DNA of 64,000 nt from an uncultured Paracoccaceae bacterium (GCA_947492475.1 CANLNM010000002.1:372001-436000); one strand, 5' to 3'. Positions 35,352-44,154 are shown, counted from the stretch's first letter. Numbers and translations: made by a program. The notes: generated by a model from the letters alone, not told the origin.

Positions 35352-36089
35352 ATGTTTGATTTGACTGGGAAAAATGCCCTGATCACCGGCGCATCTGGCG
35401 GTATTGGCGGGGCCATCGCAAAGTCGCTTTATGAGGCGGGCGCCACTGTGGCCCTGTCTGGCACACGGGTAGAGCCTTTAGAAGCATTGGCCGCTGAACT
35501 GGGTGAGCGCGCCCATGTTTTGCCCTGTAACCTAAGTGACGCTGATGCCGTCACAGCCCTGCCCAAAGAGGCCGCCGCCGCCATGGGATCTGTTGATATT
35601 CTGGTGAACAATGCCGGGATCACGCGCGACAATCTGTTTATGCGCATGTCTGATGACGAATGGGCCAGCGTGCTGGAGGTCAATCTGACATCCACCATGC
35701 GTCTGTGCAAAGGCGTGATCCGTGGAATGATGAAATCCCGCTGGGGCCGGATTGTAAATATTTCGTCCATCGTTGGCGCAACGGGCAATCCCGGTCAGGC
35801 CAATTATGCCGCGTCCAAGGCCGGCATGGTCGGGATGTCAAAATCCATCGCTTACGAAGTGGCCAGCCGCGGAATCACCGTGAATTGCGTCGCTCCCGGT
35901 TTCATTGCCACGGCGATGACAGACAAATTGACTGATGATCAAAAAGAAAAAATTAACGTTCAAATCCCGGCTGCGCGGATGGGGTCCCCAGAAGAGATTG
36001 CAGCCTCAGTTCTGTTCCTTTCCAGTGCAGAAGCTGGATATTTAACCGGCACAACTTTGCACGTTAACGGTGGAATGGCGATGATCTGA
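35352..36089 (+). CDS. fabG: 3-oxoacyl-[ACP] reductase
   Basis: The 245-residue short-chain dehydrogenase reduces 3-oxoacyl-ACP with NADPH. The cofactor motif TGASGGIG is at residues 14-21, NNAG at about 86, and the catalytic serine and YxxxK in NISSIVG and YAASKAG. The end AGYLTGTTLHVNGGMAM is typical of FabG. AAGGAATGAGAA precedes the ATG. Confidence 0.97.
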   Translation: MFDLTGKNALITGASGGIGGAIAKSLYEAGATVALSGTRVEPLEALAAELGERAHVLPCNLSDADAVTALPKEAAAAMGSVDILVNNAGITRDNLFMRMSDDEWASVLEVNLTSTMRLCKGVIRGMMKSRWGRIVNISSIVGATGNPGQANYAASKAGMVGMSKSIAYEVASRGITVNCVAPGFIATAMTDKLTDDQKEKINVQIPAARMGSPEEIAASVLFLSSAEAGYLTGTTLHVNGGMAMI

Positions 36090-36113
36090 CCCTATATGGG
36101 GTGTCATAAGCGT

Positions 36114-36141
36114 TTGCCTTACGGGGATTCTCTGTTATAGG
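36114..36141 (+). promoter_or_regulatory. Sigma70-like promoter of acpP
   Basis: TTGCCT (36114-36119), 16-bp spacer, TATAGG (36136-36141). It lies about 125 bp before acpP. The TATAGG -10 also appears in the promoters I propose for cysE and the GTA cluster. Confidence 0.5.
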
Positions 36142-36266
36142 CCACGCAGATTTACCAAAGGGGGCCGTCGCGTTCGTTTTGGTTTTGCCCTAGATCGGGC
36201 TATGAGAGCGGCCCAATAGGGGCAGACAAGAACGGGCGGAAGCCCAGAATATTGTGAGGATACATC

Positions 36267-36500
36267 ATGAGCGACGTCGCAGACCGCGTCCGCAAGATCG
36301 TTGTGGAACATTTGGGTGTTGAAGAAGACAAAGTTGCGGAAAACGCATCTTTCATCGACGACCTTGGCGCAGACAGCCTCGACACAGTCGAGCTGGTAAT
36401 GGCCTTCGAAGAGGAATTCGGTATCGAAATCCCTGACGATGCAGCTGAGACCATCCAGACATTTGGCGATGCAGTGAAATTCATCACTGAAGCTCAATAA
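36267..36500 (+). CDS. acpP: Acyl carrier protein
   Basis: The 77-residue acidic protein carries growing acyl chains on a phosphopantetheine arm. The attachment site is Ser37 in [13 protein letters not shown], and the helix II recognition sequence is intact. GAGGATACATC precedes the ATG. It has its own promoter and a strong terminator, as is usual for this highly expressed gene. Confidence 0.98.
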   Translation: MSDVADRVRKIVVEHLGVEEDKVAENASFIDDLGADSLDTVELVMAFEEEFGIEIPDDAAETIQTFGDAVKFITEAQ

Positions 36501-36528
36501 TCAAACAATTTGTTTGATCAGGATTTGA

Positions 36529-36554
36529 AACGGCGCTCTTTTGAGCGCCGTTTT
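36529..36554 (+). terminator. Intrinsic terminator of acpP
   Basis: AACGGCGCTC (36529-36538), loop TTTT, GAGCGCCGTT (36543-36552), followed by TTCATTT. Just before it, TCAAACAA/TTGTTTGA (36501-36517) forms a second perfect palindrome next to the stop codon. Confidence 0.85.
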
Positions 36555-36603
36555 CATTTGCGAACCCGGTTTAGTTATTCATGTCCTTTAGGAAAACCAC
36601 GCA

Positions 36604-37581
36604 TTACGTTTTGTCCGGCTCTATGGTTAGGTCGTCAGCCTGACCGAAGTTGATATCCACAGGTTCCAATGGGGTCGTGGATTGTTTTTGCCCTGCCTCG
36701 ATGATTTTATCGATATCCTCCTGGTCGAGTTCTGTTTCAAAATGCAGGCCCATCTTGGTTTGTGTGCGCCAGATCACCTGTGCCTCGGTTGAAATGTCTT
36801 TGATGATAATTTTCAGATCGCGCGGCCCGTCATAGGGTTCGGAGATTTGCACCTTTGCGCCGGTCAGGCTGATATCAATCAAAGAGGCGACAAGCCAATC
36901 AGTGCCGGTTTCCAACACACAACCCGTGGTGCAATCGAACCGCTGTGCACGCGGCCGTTTTCGGTTTTTGAATCTGTAAAATCCGACATAGATCAGAAAC
37001 AGGCCAAAAGTTGCCGCCGAGACGGATTTCCATGGCAAAACGATTGAAACAGGATTGGTTGGCATTGGGGCAGTGGCGCGTTCGGTTTCATCGCGATCCT
37101 GCGAGGATCGGGTCGGGGTGCCGGAACCGGGGCTGCGTTCCTCCGAAGGAATGTCGCGTTCATCCTGTTGGCAATCCAGATAGCCAAGGATGCGCAGCAT
37201 ATCCGCTGAAATGTCGCGATAGGTCGGGGATTGGATAAACGACACCGCATCGGCCAAAGAATGGGACTTTAGCGAAGCAACAAAACCGCGTTGCATGTTG
37301 TAATAGGCAATGATTGTGGGTTCATGGCTGGTATAGGGGGTCCGGCGGATCGCCAGACGTAATTGAACGGGCGAATGAGAGTCGATAACGTTGTTTAGGC
37401 TATCAATGGCGGCCGACCCAGGATGCGCCGGCAAACCCTGAACAATTGCATCGGTCTGAAGCACAAATTGATGGAGCCAGTTTTCAAATTCGCATTGCTG
37501 CCCTTTTGCCGCGACAGCCAAAGGGGTCAGCAATAGTCCCAGAAAACAAATTGCTCTTAATAAAACAATGCTATGGGCCAT
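36604..37581 (-). CDS. PilZ domain protein with exported N-terminal domain
   Basis: The 325-residue protein has a signal peptide (LLRAICFLGLLLTPLAVAA), a periplasmic region of about 130 residues with two cysteines (QQCEFENW and GYLDCQQDE), a polar linker, one transmembrane segment (about 185-205, VSAATFGLFLIYVGFYRF), and a cytosolic PilZ domain (about 210-300) with the basic run RKRPRAQRF and the DISLTG motif (DxSxxG). PilZ domains bind cyclic di-GMP. It is opposed to, and lies between, acpP and fabF. Its output is unknown; an inside-out signalling role is inference. Confidence 0.8.
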   Translation of the reverse strand: MAHSIVLLRAICFLGLLLTPLAVAAKGQQCEFENWLHQFVLQTDAIVQGLPAHPGSAAIDSLNNVIDSHSPVQLRLAIRRTPYTSHEPTIIAYYNMQRGFVASLKSHSLADAVSFIQSPTYRDISADMLRILGYLDCQQDERDIPSEERSPGSGTPTRSSQDRDETERATAPMPTNPVSIVLPWKSVSAATFGLFLIYVGFYRFKNRKRPRAQRFDCTTGCVLETGTDWLVASLIDISLTGAKVQISEPYDGPRDLKIIIKDISTEAQVIWRTQTKMGLHFETELDQEDIDKIIEAGQKQSTTPLEPVDINFGQADDLTIEPDKT

Positions 37582-37766
37582 GTTACGCCAAACTATCCTG
37601 AGACCAGTGTCCTTTATTAGCCGAATGCCTCTTGCCTATGTCCAATTCGCTCATATTTGGTTAAATCATGCAAACTATCCGGGGGGACCTTACGGTGCCC
37701 TCTTGCTCCGGTTACCCCAGAGGCGTTATCAGGGCGGAAAGACATCACAAAGAATGGGGGCATAAA

Positions 37767-39026
37767 ATGCGTCGAGTGGTTGTGACAGGGCTGGGGTTGG
37801 TAACACCTTTGGCCGACGGAGTTGAAGAAAGCTGGAAGCGGATTCTGGATGGTCAATCTGGCGCCGGAATGATCAAGCAGTTCGATACCGAACGCGTAAC
37901 AACAAAATATGCCTGCGAAGTGCCGCTGGGCGATGGCAGCGATGGGACATTTAACCCAGACGCCTATATGCCCGCCAAGGATCGTCGCAAGGTCGATACA
38001 TTCATTGTGTTTGGCATGGCTGCCGCGGATCAGGCGATTGCCGATTCTGGTTGGGCGCCCGAAGATACAGAAAGTCTGGAACGGACTGGTGTTTTGGCCG
38101 GATCAGGGATCGGTGGTCTGAATTCCATCGCCAACACCGCCATTCAAATGCACGAAAAAGGTCCGCGTCGTGTGTCGCCTTTCTTTGTGCCGGGGGCGTT
38201 GATTAACCTGATTTCCGGTCAGATTGCGATCAAACACGGGTTCAAAGGCCCCAATCATGCGGTTGTGACGGCCTGTTCAACTGGGGCGCATGCCATTGGT
38301 GATGCCGCACGGTTGATCAAATACGGTGATGCGGATGTGATGATTGCCGGGGGCGCAGAAGCGACCATTTGTGAAATCGGCATGGCTGGGTTTAACGCGT
38401 GTAAGGCGCTGTCGACCAAAGGCGAAGCCGATCCAACCAAAGCCAGCCGCCCCTATGATGCGGATCGCGACGGGTTCGTGATGGGCGAAGGCGCGGGCAT
38501 GGTTGTGTTGGAAGAATACGAACACGCCAAAGCGCGCGGTGCTAAGATTTACGCCGAAGTCAAAGGCTATGGCCTGTCGGGCGACGCCTACCACATCACG
38601 GCCCCCTCTGAGACAGGCGAGGGTGGTGAACGGTCGATGCGGATGGCCCTGAAGGATGCCGGGCTGGAACCGGGTCAGATCGATTACATCAACGCCCATG
38701 GCACATCGACCATGGCCGACACAATCGAGCTGGGCGCGGTGGAACGCCTGCTAGGGGATGCGGCGGACGGAGTGACCATGTCATCCACCAAATCCATGAC
38801 CGGCCACCTGTTGGGGGCCGCGGGTGCAATCGAGGCGATTTTCAGCATTCTGGCAATCCGGGATCAGGTGGCTCCGCCCACGATCAATTTGGACAATCCA
38901 GCGGTTGAAACCAAAATCGATCTGGCACCCAATGCCAAGGTTGAGCGCAAAATTGACTATGCTTTGTCCAATAGCTTTGGATTTGGCGGCACCAATGCCA
39001 GCGTGATCTTTGGAAAGGTCGATTAA
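37767..39026 (+). CDS. fabF: 3-oxoacyl-[ACP] synthase II
   Basis: The 419-residue condensing enzyme elongates acyl-ACP. The catalytic triad is in VTACSTGAHAIG (Cys), INAHGTSTMADT (His) and TGHLLGAAGA (His), and the GFGGTNAS end is typical. The ATG at 37767 gives MRRVVVTGLGLVTPL, the standard start; the 33-residue upstream extension is not needed. mltG follows with no gap. Confidence 0.96.
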   Translation: MRRVVVTGLGLVTPLADGVEESWKRILDGQSGAGMIKQFDTERVTTKYACEVPLGDGSDGTFNPDAYMPAKDRRKVDTFIVFGMAAADQAIADSGWAPEDTESLERTGVLAGSGIGGLNSIANTAIQMHEKGPRRVSPFFVPGALINLISGQIAIKHGFKGPNHAVVTACSTGAHAIGDAARLIKYGDADVMIAGGAEATICEIGMAGFNACKALSTKGEADPTKASRPYDADRDGFVMGEGAGMVVLEEYEHAKARGAKIYAEVKGYGLSGDAYHITAPSETGEGGERSMRMALKDAGLEPGQIDYINAHGTSTMADTIELGAVERLLGDAADGVTMSSTKSMTGHLLGAAGAIEAIFSILAIRDQVAPPTINLDNPAVETKIDLAPNAKVERKIDYALSNSFGFGGTNASVIFGKVD

Positions 39027-40181
39027 ATGTGGCGACACATTGCCAGCAACGCGATGACGTTGTTCATCGTGGTGCTGTTTCTGGCTGCCGGTTTGGTGGT
39101 CTGGGGCACGCGGGAATATGCGGCCCAAGGGCCGTTGGACACTGCGATCTGTTTGCGCGTTGAATCCGGCAGCAATATGCGCCGGGTCAGCGAAAACCTA
39201 GCGGATGAAGGCGCGATCAATTCTGCGGCGATGTTCCGGATCGGGGCAGATTATTCCGAAAAATCCAGCCAGTTGAAAGCGGGGGCCTATTTGGTGCCTG
39301 CAGGCGCGTCGATGGAATCCATCGTGGATATCGTCACACGCGGCGGTCAAAGCACCTGTGGCACAGAAATTGTGCATCGCATCGGGGTGACCCGCAGCGA
39401 AATCCAAGTGCGCGAACTGGACCCCGCCAGCAACCGGTTTGTCGAAGTGGCGGCGTTTAATCCAGCCGAAGAAGACGCGCCCGAGGTGTACACCGAATTG
39501 CGGGCTTCGTCGGATACCCGGTATCGCGTGGCCGTGGCCGAAGGCGTGACCAGCTGGCAAATCGTCCAGGGGCTGAACGGGATTGATGGGCTGGATGACC
39601 CGGTGGATGTGATCCCCGGCGAAGGCACATTGGCGCCGGACAGCTATGAATTCACCCCCGGAACCGACGTGGAAACCATTCTGGCGGCGATGACGGCCTC
39701 TCAGGCGCAGCGTCTGGCCGATGCATGGGCCGCACGCGCCGATGGGTTGCCCTATGCCAACCCAGAAGAGGCGCTGATCATGGCCTCCATCGTGGAAAAA
39801 GAAACCGGTTTGGCCGAAGAGCGCCGCCAAGTGGCCAGCGTTTTTGTCAATCGGATGAACCGCGGAATGCGTCTGCAAACGGATCCCACGGTGATCTATG
39901 GCATCACAAATGGCGAAGGCATTCTGGGCCGTGGATTGCGTCAAAGCGAGCTGCGCCGGGAAACGCCGTTTAACACTTATGTGATTGACGGATTGCCACC
40001 AACCCCGATTGCCAATCCCGGTTTTGCCGCGATGGAAGCTGCGTTAAACCCTGATACTACTGAATATATTTTCTTTGTGGCAGATGGGACAGGTGGCCAT
40101 GCATTTGCGACAAATCTGGACGATCACAATTCAAATGTCGCCAAGTGGCGCGAAATCGAAGCGCAGCGCGCGAACCAGTAA
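39027..40181 (+). CDS. mltG: Endolytic murein transglycosylase MltG
   Basis: The 384-residue inner-membrane enzyme cleaves nascent glycan strands. One N-terminal transmembrane helix (about 10-28), a LysM-like region (VAEGVTSWQIVQGL near residue 170), and the YceG domain with the catalytic glutamate in IMASIVEKETGL and the motifs VFVNRM, TDPTVIYG, FNTYVIDGLPPTPI and FVADGTGGHAFAT are seen. The start codon follows the fabF stop directly, so the two are probably coupled. The GTA promoter lies 59 bp downstream. Confidence 0.95.
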   Translation: MWRHIASNAMTLFIVVLFLAAGLVVWGTREYAAQGPLDTAICLRVESGSNMRRVSENLADEGAINSAAMFRIGADYSEKSSQLKAGAYLVPAGASMESIVDIVTRGGQSTCGTEIVHRIGVTRSEIQVRELDPASNRFVEVAAFNPAEEDAPEVYTELRASSDTRYRVAVAEGVTSWQIVQGLNGIDGLDDPVDVIPGEGTLAPDSYEFTPGTDVETILAAMTASQAQRLADAWAARADGLPYANPEEALIMASIVEKETGLAEERRQVASVFVNRMNRGMRLQTDPTVIYGITNGEGILGRGLRQSELRRETPFNTYVIDGLPPTPIANPGFAAMEAALNPDTTEYIFFVADGTGGHAFATNLDDHNSNVAKWREIEAQRANQ

Positions 40182-40239
40182 CGTACTGTAAACGTTCACA
40201 TAAACGCCCCGAACGTTGCGTAGGGTGTTGCGCTAAATC

Positions 40240-40268
40240 TTGACTTATTGCGTTTTTACACGTATAGG
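40240..40268 (+). promoter_or_regulatory. Strong sigma70-like promoter of the GTA cluster
   Basis: TTGACT (40240-40245), 17-bp spacer, TATAGG (40263-40268): near consensus for both boxes and spacing. The start of transcription would be near 40274. Upstream, the word AACGTT occurs twice (40191-40196 and 40213-40218). Confidence 0.65.
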
Positions 40269-40293
40269 TTGTGACATGCTGGAAGACATGGGC

Positions 40294-40329
40294 AAGCGGC
40301 CCCGGAGCAATCCGGTGGCCGCTTTTTCT
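40294..40329 (+). terminator. Intrinsic terminator in the leader of the GTA cluster
   Basis: AAGCGGCC-CCGG (40294-40305), loop AGCAAT, CCGG-T-GGCCGCTT (40312-40324): a 12-bp stem with one bulged T, followed directly by TTTCT, giving a five-T run at 40323-40327. It lies between the promoter and g1, about 20 bases into the transcript. Confidence 0.75.
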
Positions 40330-40374
40330 ATGGCTCTCATCCTGTGGCGGACAATCAATACAGGCAAACCAAGC

Positions 40375-40695
40375 ATGAACGACACCAACAGAGTGGTCCT
40401 CGCGCAAGTCACTGATCTGCGTGAGGAGATTTCGGAAAGCCTAATCCTGCTGAGCAGCGTTCGACGAACGTTGCTTGACCTGCTGACCCGTGTTTCTGAA
40501 GGGGAGGCCGACGCATTGAAAGGTCTTTCCAAGAAACACAGTGAGCTGGAAAGCGCGGTGAAAGCCGCCAAAGACACGGAAAGGCGATTCAATGAGTGGG
40601 AATGCAAGTTCAACGGTAAGGCACGTGAGGGAGAGATCGACTTTGACGCGATCAGAGAGGATATCGGGCGCCGCATTGCTCGCCTCATTGACTGA
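40375..40695 (+). CDS. GTA g1, terminase small-subunit-like protein
   Basis: The 106-residue protein beginning MNDTNRVVLAQVTDL has a long central coiled-coil (about 10-80) and an acidic/basic C-terminus ending RRIARLID. Position directly before the large terminase and length agree with RcGTA g1 (TerS), which in GTAs has lost sequence-specific DNA recognition. The frame is open upstream to 40240 and contains an ATG at 40276 only two bases after the predicted transcription start, so a leaderless longer form through the terminator cannot be excluded. The terminase reading frame overlaps its 3' end. Confidence 0.8.
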   Translation: MNDTNRVVLAQVTDLREEISESLILLSSVRRTLLDLLTRVSEGEADALKGLSKKHSELESAVKAAKDTERRFNEWECKFNGKAREGEIDFDAIREDIGRRIARLID

Positions 40696-42007
40696 GGCGG
40701 ACAGAACGCGATTCCTGAATGGACTAGGGGAGGCAGAGCTGCGTGCTCTGCCTTTCTTGTTTGAGTTTTGGGCGATGGAACATCAGATGCCGCCCGAAGG
40801 CGACTGGCGGTCTTGGGTGATATTGGGTGGACGGGGGGCGGGGAAAACCCGCGCTGGGTCTGAATGGGTACGATCCATGGTCGAAGGTGCGCGCCCCGAA
40901 GACAAAGGGCGCGCATCCCGTGTGGCGCTGGTGGGTGAAACCATCGATCAGGCCCGCGAAGTGATGGTGTTTGGCGAAAGCGGTATTCTGGCTTGTTCGC
41001 CCCCCGATCGCCGTCCGCAATGGATTGCCGGGCGCAAAATGCTGGTTTGGCCCAATGGGGCCACGGCTCAGATTTTTTCGGCCTTTGACCCTGAGAGCCT
41101 GCGCGGTCCGCAATTTGATGCGGCTTGGGTGGATGAGCTGGCCAAGTGGAAAGATGCCCAAGGCACGTGGGATATGTTGCAATTTGGGTTGCGGTTGGGC
41201 GAGGCACCGCGGGTTTGCGTGACCACAACGCCGCGCAATCGCAAGGTTTTGACGGATTTGTTGGACCGCGACAGCACCGTGATGACCCATGCGCCCACAG
41301 AGGCAAACCGTGCCAATCTGGCGGCGTCGTTCCTAGAAGAGGTGCGTCTTCGCTATGCGGGGACGCGATTGGGGCGGCAAGAATTGGATGGCGTGTTGTT
41401 GGCCGACGAAGAAGGCGCGCTGTGGTCGCGGGCCAATCTGGAAACCAATCGGTGCAAGGATATGCCGGATCTGGATCGCATTGTCGTGGCGGTGGATCCG
41501 CCGGTCACAGGCAAAGTGGGATCGGATGAATGCGGGATCATTGTTGCAGGTGTGACGATGCAGGGCGCGCCGCAGGATTGGCGGGCCTATGTGTTAGAGG
41601 ATGCAACCGTGTCTGCATCATCGCCCAGTGAATGGGCGCAGGCTGCGGTGGATGCATTTCATCACTGGCAGGCCGACCGTCTGGTGGCAGAGGTCAACCA
41701 AGGCGGCGATCTGGTCGAAACGGTGATCCGTCAGATCGAACCGGGCGTGGCCTATAAGGCCGTGCGCGCCAGTCGCGGCAAAGTCGTGCGGGCAGAACCC
41801 GTGGCGGCCTTATATGAGCAAGGCAAGGTCCATCATGTGGGGATGTTTGACGCCCTAGAAGACCAAATGTGTCAGATGACCAACAAAGGATTTGCCGGAT
41901 CCAAATCGCCCGACCGCGTGGATGCGCTGGTTTGGGCGCTGACCGACCTGTTGGTGGACGCTCAGCGCGCCCAACACCGCCCCCGGATGCGTGTTCTGGG
42001 CCAATAG
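40592..42007 (+). CDS. GTA g2, terminase large subunit
   Basis: The product of up to 471 residues is the DNA-packaging motor. The ATPase half has Walker A GGRGAGKT near residue 78 and a Walker B-like AAWVDELAKW; the nuclease half has VVAVDPPVTG, LVAEVNQGGD and SPDRVDALVWAL carrying the metal-binding acidic residues. The N-terminus is uncertain: ATG 40592 would overlap g1 by 104 bp, and several GTG/TTG codons between 40625 and 40690 could serve. The conserved block starts at about ALLASLTEADR (residue 28). Confidence 0.95.
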   Translation: MSGNASSTVRHVRERSTLTRSERISGAALLASLTEADRTRFLNGLGEAELRALPFLFEFWAMEHQMPPEGDWRSWVILGGRGAGKTRAGSEWVRSMVEGARPEDKGRASRVALVGETIDQAREVMVFGESGILACSPPDRRPQWIAGRKMLVWPNGATAQIFSAFDPESLRGPQFDAAWVDELAKWKDAQGTWDMLQFGLRLGEAPRVCVTTTPRNRKVLTDLLDRDSTVMTHAPTEANRANLAASFLEEVRLRYAGTRLGRQELDGVLLADEEGALWSRANLETNRCKDMPDLDRIVVAVDPPVTGKVGSDECGIIVAGVTMQGAPQDWRAYVLEDATVSASSPSEWAQAAVDAFHHWQADRLVAEVNQGGDLVETVIRQIEPGVAYKAVRASRGKVVRAEPVAALYEQGKVHHVGMFDALEDQMCQMTNKGFAGSKSPDRVDALVWALTDLLVDAQRAQHRPRMRVLGQ

Positions 42008-42021
42008 CCCCGAAAACACGG

Positions 42022-42037
42022 TTAATACGCCGTTAAC
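42022..42037. promoter_or_regulatory. CtrA-type box inside the GTA cluster
   Basis: TTAA (42022-42025), seven bases, TTAAC (42033-42037), a full match to the CtrA consensus. It lies in the 145-bp gap between g2 and the portal gene, 115 bp before the portal start. A CCACC/GGTGG hairpin (42041-42054) follows. No good -35/-10 pair is obvious. Confidence 0.5.
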
Positions 42038-42152
42038 CAGCCACCGCACGGTGGTCACGGCGCATCTTAAACAATTGCGGTCAAATTGCCCTCAAGACGC
42101 CGAACAACACGATGTTCTGATTTGGCGGCAGCACGGGACCAAGGAGATTTGG

Positions 42153-43343
42153 ATGTTCGACTTTCTAAAACGCAACGATCAACAGACGAACGGTTCGGCT
42201 CCTGAGGCGAAAGCTTCGGCGACGGGTCGGGTTGTATCTTGGCAGGGATCGGGGCGCGTCGCCTGGAGCCCGCGCGACGTTGTGTCATTGACCAAGACCG
42301 GGTTCACATCGAACCCCGTCGGATTTCGCGCCGTCAAACTGATTGCCGAAGCCGCAGCGGCATTGCCGATTGTGTGTCAGGACGCCGAGCGTCGCTATGA
42401 CATGCACCCGGTGATGGATCTTATTCAGCGCCCCAATGCGGGTCAGGGTCGGGCTGAATTGTTCGAAGCATTGGTCGGTCAGATCCTGTTGACCGGCAAT
42501 GGTTACCTAGAGGCGGTTGCGGGCGAAGAGGGATTGCCGTTAGAGCTGCATGTACTGCGCTCTGATCGGATGAGCCTGGTGCCGGGCAGCAATGGTTGGC
42601 CAGCGGCCTATGATTATACGGTTGGGTCACGCAAACACCGGTTCAAAGTGGGCGATGGCGTTTCCCCGATTTGCCATATCAAAAGCTTCCATCCGCAGGA
42701 CGATCATTATGGGTTGTCCCCGATGCAGGCGGCGGCCACGGCGATTGATGTGCATAACGCCGCATCCGCCTGGTCCAAAGCGTTGCTGGACAATGCAGCA
42801 CGCCCATCTGGTGCCATTGTGTACAAAGGGTTGGATGGCCAAGGCAGCCTGTCGCCGGATCAATATGATCGCCTGCTGCACGAAATGGAAAACCAGCACC
42901 AAGGCGCGCGCAATGCCGGACGGCCGATGCTGCTAGAAGGTGGTCTGGATTGGAAACCAATGGGGTTCAGCCCGTCGGATATGGAATTCCAGAAAACCAA
43001 AGAAGCCGCCGCACGTGAAATTGCCACAGCGTTTGGGGTTCCACCGATGATGTTGGGCATTCCGGGGGATGCCACTTACGCAAATTACCAAGAGGCAAAC
43101 CGGGCATTTTATCGCCTGACGGTGTTGCCGTTATTGTCGCGGGTTGTGTCGTCAGTTTCGGAATGGCTGAATGATTTCAATGATGAACGGGTCACTCTTA
43201 AACCTGATTTGGACGGTGTTACCGCACTGTCAACGGAACGGGATGCCAAATGGAAACGCATTGGTGATGCGGATTTCCTGACGGATGCAGAAAAACGGTC
43301 CTTGCTGGGTTTGCCAGCATTGGAGGTCGGCGATGAAGGCTGA
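42153..43343 (+). CDS. GTA g3, portal protein (HK97 family)
   Basis: The 396-residue protein forms the dodecameric ring through which DNA enters the capsid. Family motifs are TSNPVGFRAVKLIAEAAA-like N-terminal sequence, LLTGNGYLEAV, HIKSFHP, YGLSPMQAA and TYANYQEANRAFY. AAGGAG lies seven bases before the ATG at 42153 and gives the RcGTA-type start MFDFLKR. Its stop codon overlaps g3.5. Confidence 0.95.
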   Translation: MFDFLKRNDQQTNGSAPEAKASATGRVVSWQGSGRVAWSPRDVVSLTKTGFTSNPVGFRAVKLIAEAAAALPIVCQDAERRYDMHPVMDLIQRPNAGQGRAELFEALVGQILLTGNGYLEAVAGEEGLPLELHVLRSDRMSLVPGSNGWPAAYDYTVGSRKHRFKVGDGVSPICHIKSFHPQDDHYGLSPMQAAATAIDVHNAASAWSKALLDNAARPSGAIVYKGLDGQGSLSPDQYDRLLHEMENQHQGARNAGRPMLLEGGLDWKPMGFSPSDMEFQKTKEAAAREIATAFGVPPMMLGIPGDATYANYQEANRAFYRLTVLPLLSRVVSSVSEWLNDFNDERVTLKPDLDGVTALSTERDAKWKRIGDADFLTDAEKRSLLGLPALEVGDEG

Positions 43344-43563
43344 AATCGTCGATATGGACGGCAAACCATCATCGGATAGCGGCGCCAGCGCCCGACGTGA
43401 TGCCGGCCATTCAGTGAGTGATTTCTGGTTTGCGCAGGTCGATCTGCGACTGACCCGGATCGAGACCATGATGGAACGCGTCGAGCGTCAGATTTGGATG
43501 ATGGTTTACGCGGCCGGTGGGGTTTTGCTGATCGAAGGCCTGCGCGCCTTGATCGCAGTATAA
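43333..43563 (+). CDS. GTA g3.5, small membrane-helix protein
   Basis: The 76-residue protein has a polar N-terminus, an amphipathic helix (WFAQVDLRLTRIETMMERVE) and one hydrophobic C-terminal segment (IWMMVYAAGGVLLIEGL). GGAGG lies before the ATG at 43333, which overlaps the portal stop. Its place and form equal g3.5 of RcGTA; its role is not known to me. Confidence 0.85.
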   Translation: MKAEIVDMDGKPSSDSGASARRDAGHSVSDFWFAQVDLRLTRIETMMERVERQIWMMVYAAGGVLLIEGLRALIAV

Positions 43564-43576
43564 AGGAAATTGGGAC

Positions 43577-44119
43577 ATGGATTTAGAACATAAGTTCTGC
43601 CAATTGGGCAGCGACGTGACCGTCACGGACGGGGCCTTGATCGAAGGCTATGCGTCATTGTTTGGCAAAACCGACCAGGGTGGCGACGTGGTGCAAAAGG
43701 GGGCCTATGGCGCATCCCTGAGCAAAATCAATGCCAAAGGCGGCAATATCAAAATGCTCTGGCAGCACGACCCGGCCCAACCGATTGGGATCTGGGACGA
43801 AGTGCGCGAAGATTCCAAAGGCCTGTGGGTCAAGGGACGTATTTTAACGGATGTGGAAAAGGGTCGCGAAGCGGCTGCATTGATCAATGCCGGGGCCATC
43901 GACGGTTTGTCGATCGGATACCGCACGGTCAAGGCCACAAAGAACGACAAAGGCAACCGCCTTTTGTCTGAACTGGAGCTTTGGGAAGTGTCATTGGTGA
44001 CGTTTCCGATGCTTCCTGATGCGCGTGTTGACGCCAAAGGGGTCGACCCCGAGGTGGAAACGATGCGCGACTTGGCGGCGGCATTTGAAAATGCCCGCAG
44101 CCTGCTGGCGATTAGATAG
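43577..44119 (+). CDS. GTA g4, prohead (capsid maturation) protease
   Basis: The 180-residue HK97-type S78 peptidase processes the capsid protein. The core shows EGYASLFGKTDQGGDVVQKGAY, KMLWQHDPAQPIG with the catalytic histidine, and LSIGYRTV with the nucleophile serine, then WEVSLVTFPM. AAAGGAAA precedes the ATG. Confidence 0.94.
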   Translation: MDLEHKFCQLGSDVTVTDGALIEGYASLFGKTDQGGDVVQKGAYGASLSKINAKGGNIKMLWQHDPAQPIGIWDEVREDSKGLWVKGRILTDVEKGREAAALINAGAIDGLSIGYRTVKATKNDKGNRLLSELELWEVSLVTFPMLPDARVDAKGVDPEVETMRDLAAAFENARSLLAIR

Positions 44120-44154
44120 AGCCGGCGTTTCTCTCATCAGAAAAGGACTGAAAG

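Noticed and set aside
40245-41306. 353-codon open frame opposite g1/terminase
   Set aside because: Pro/Arg/Ser-rich, crosses the GTA promoter and terminator; shadow of the terminase gene.
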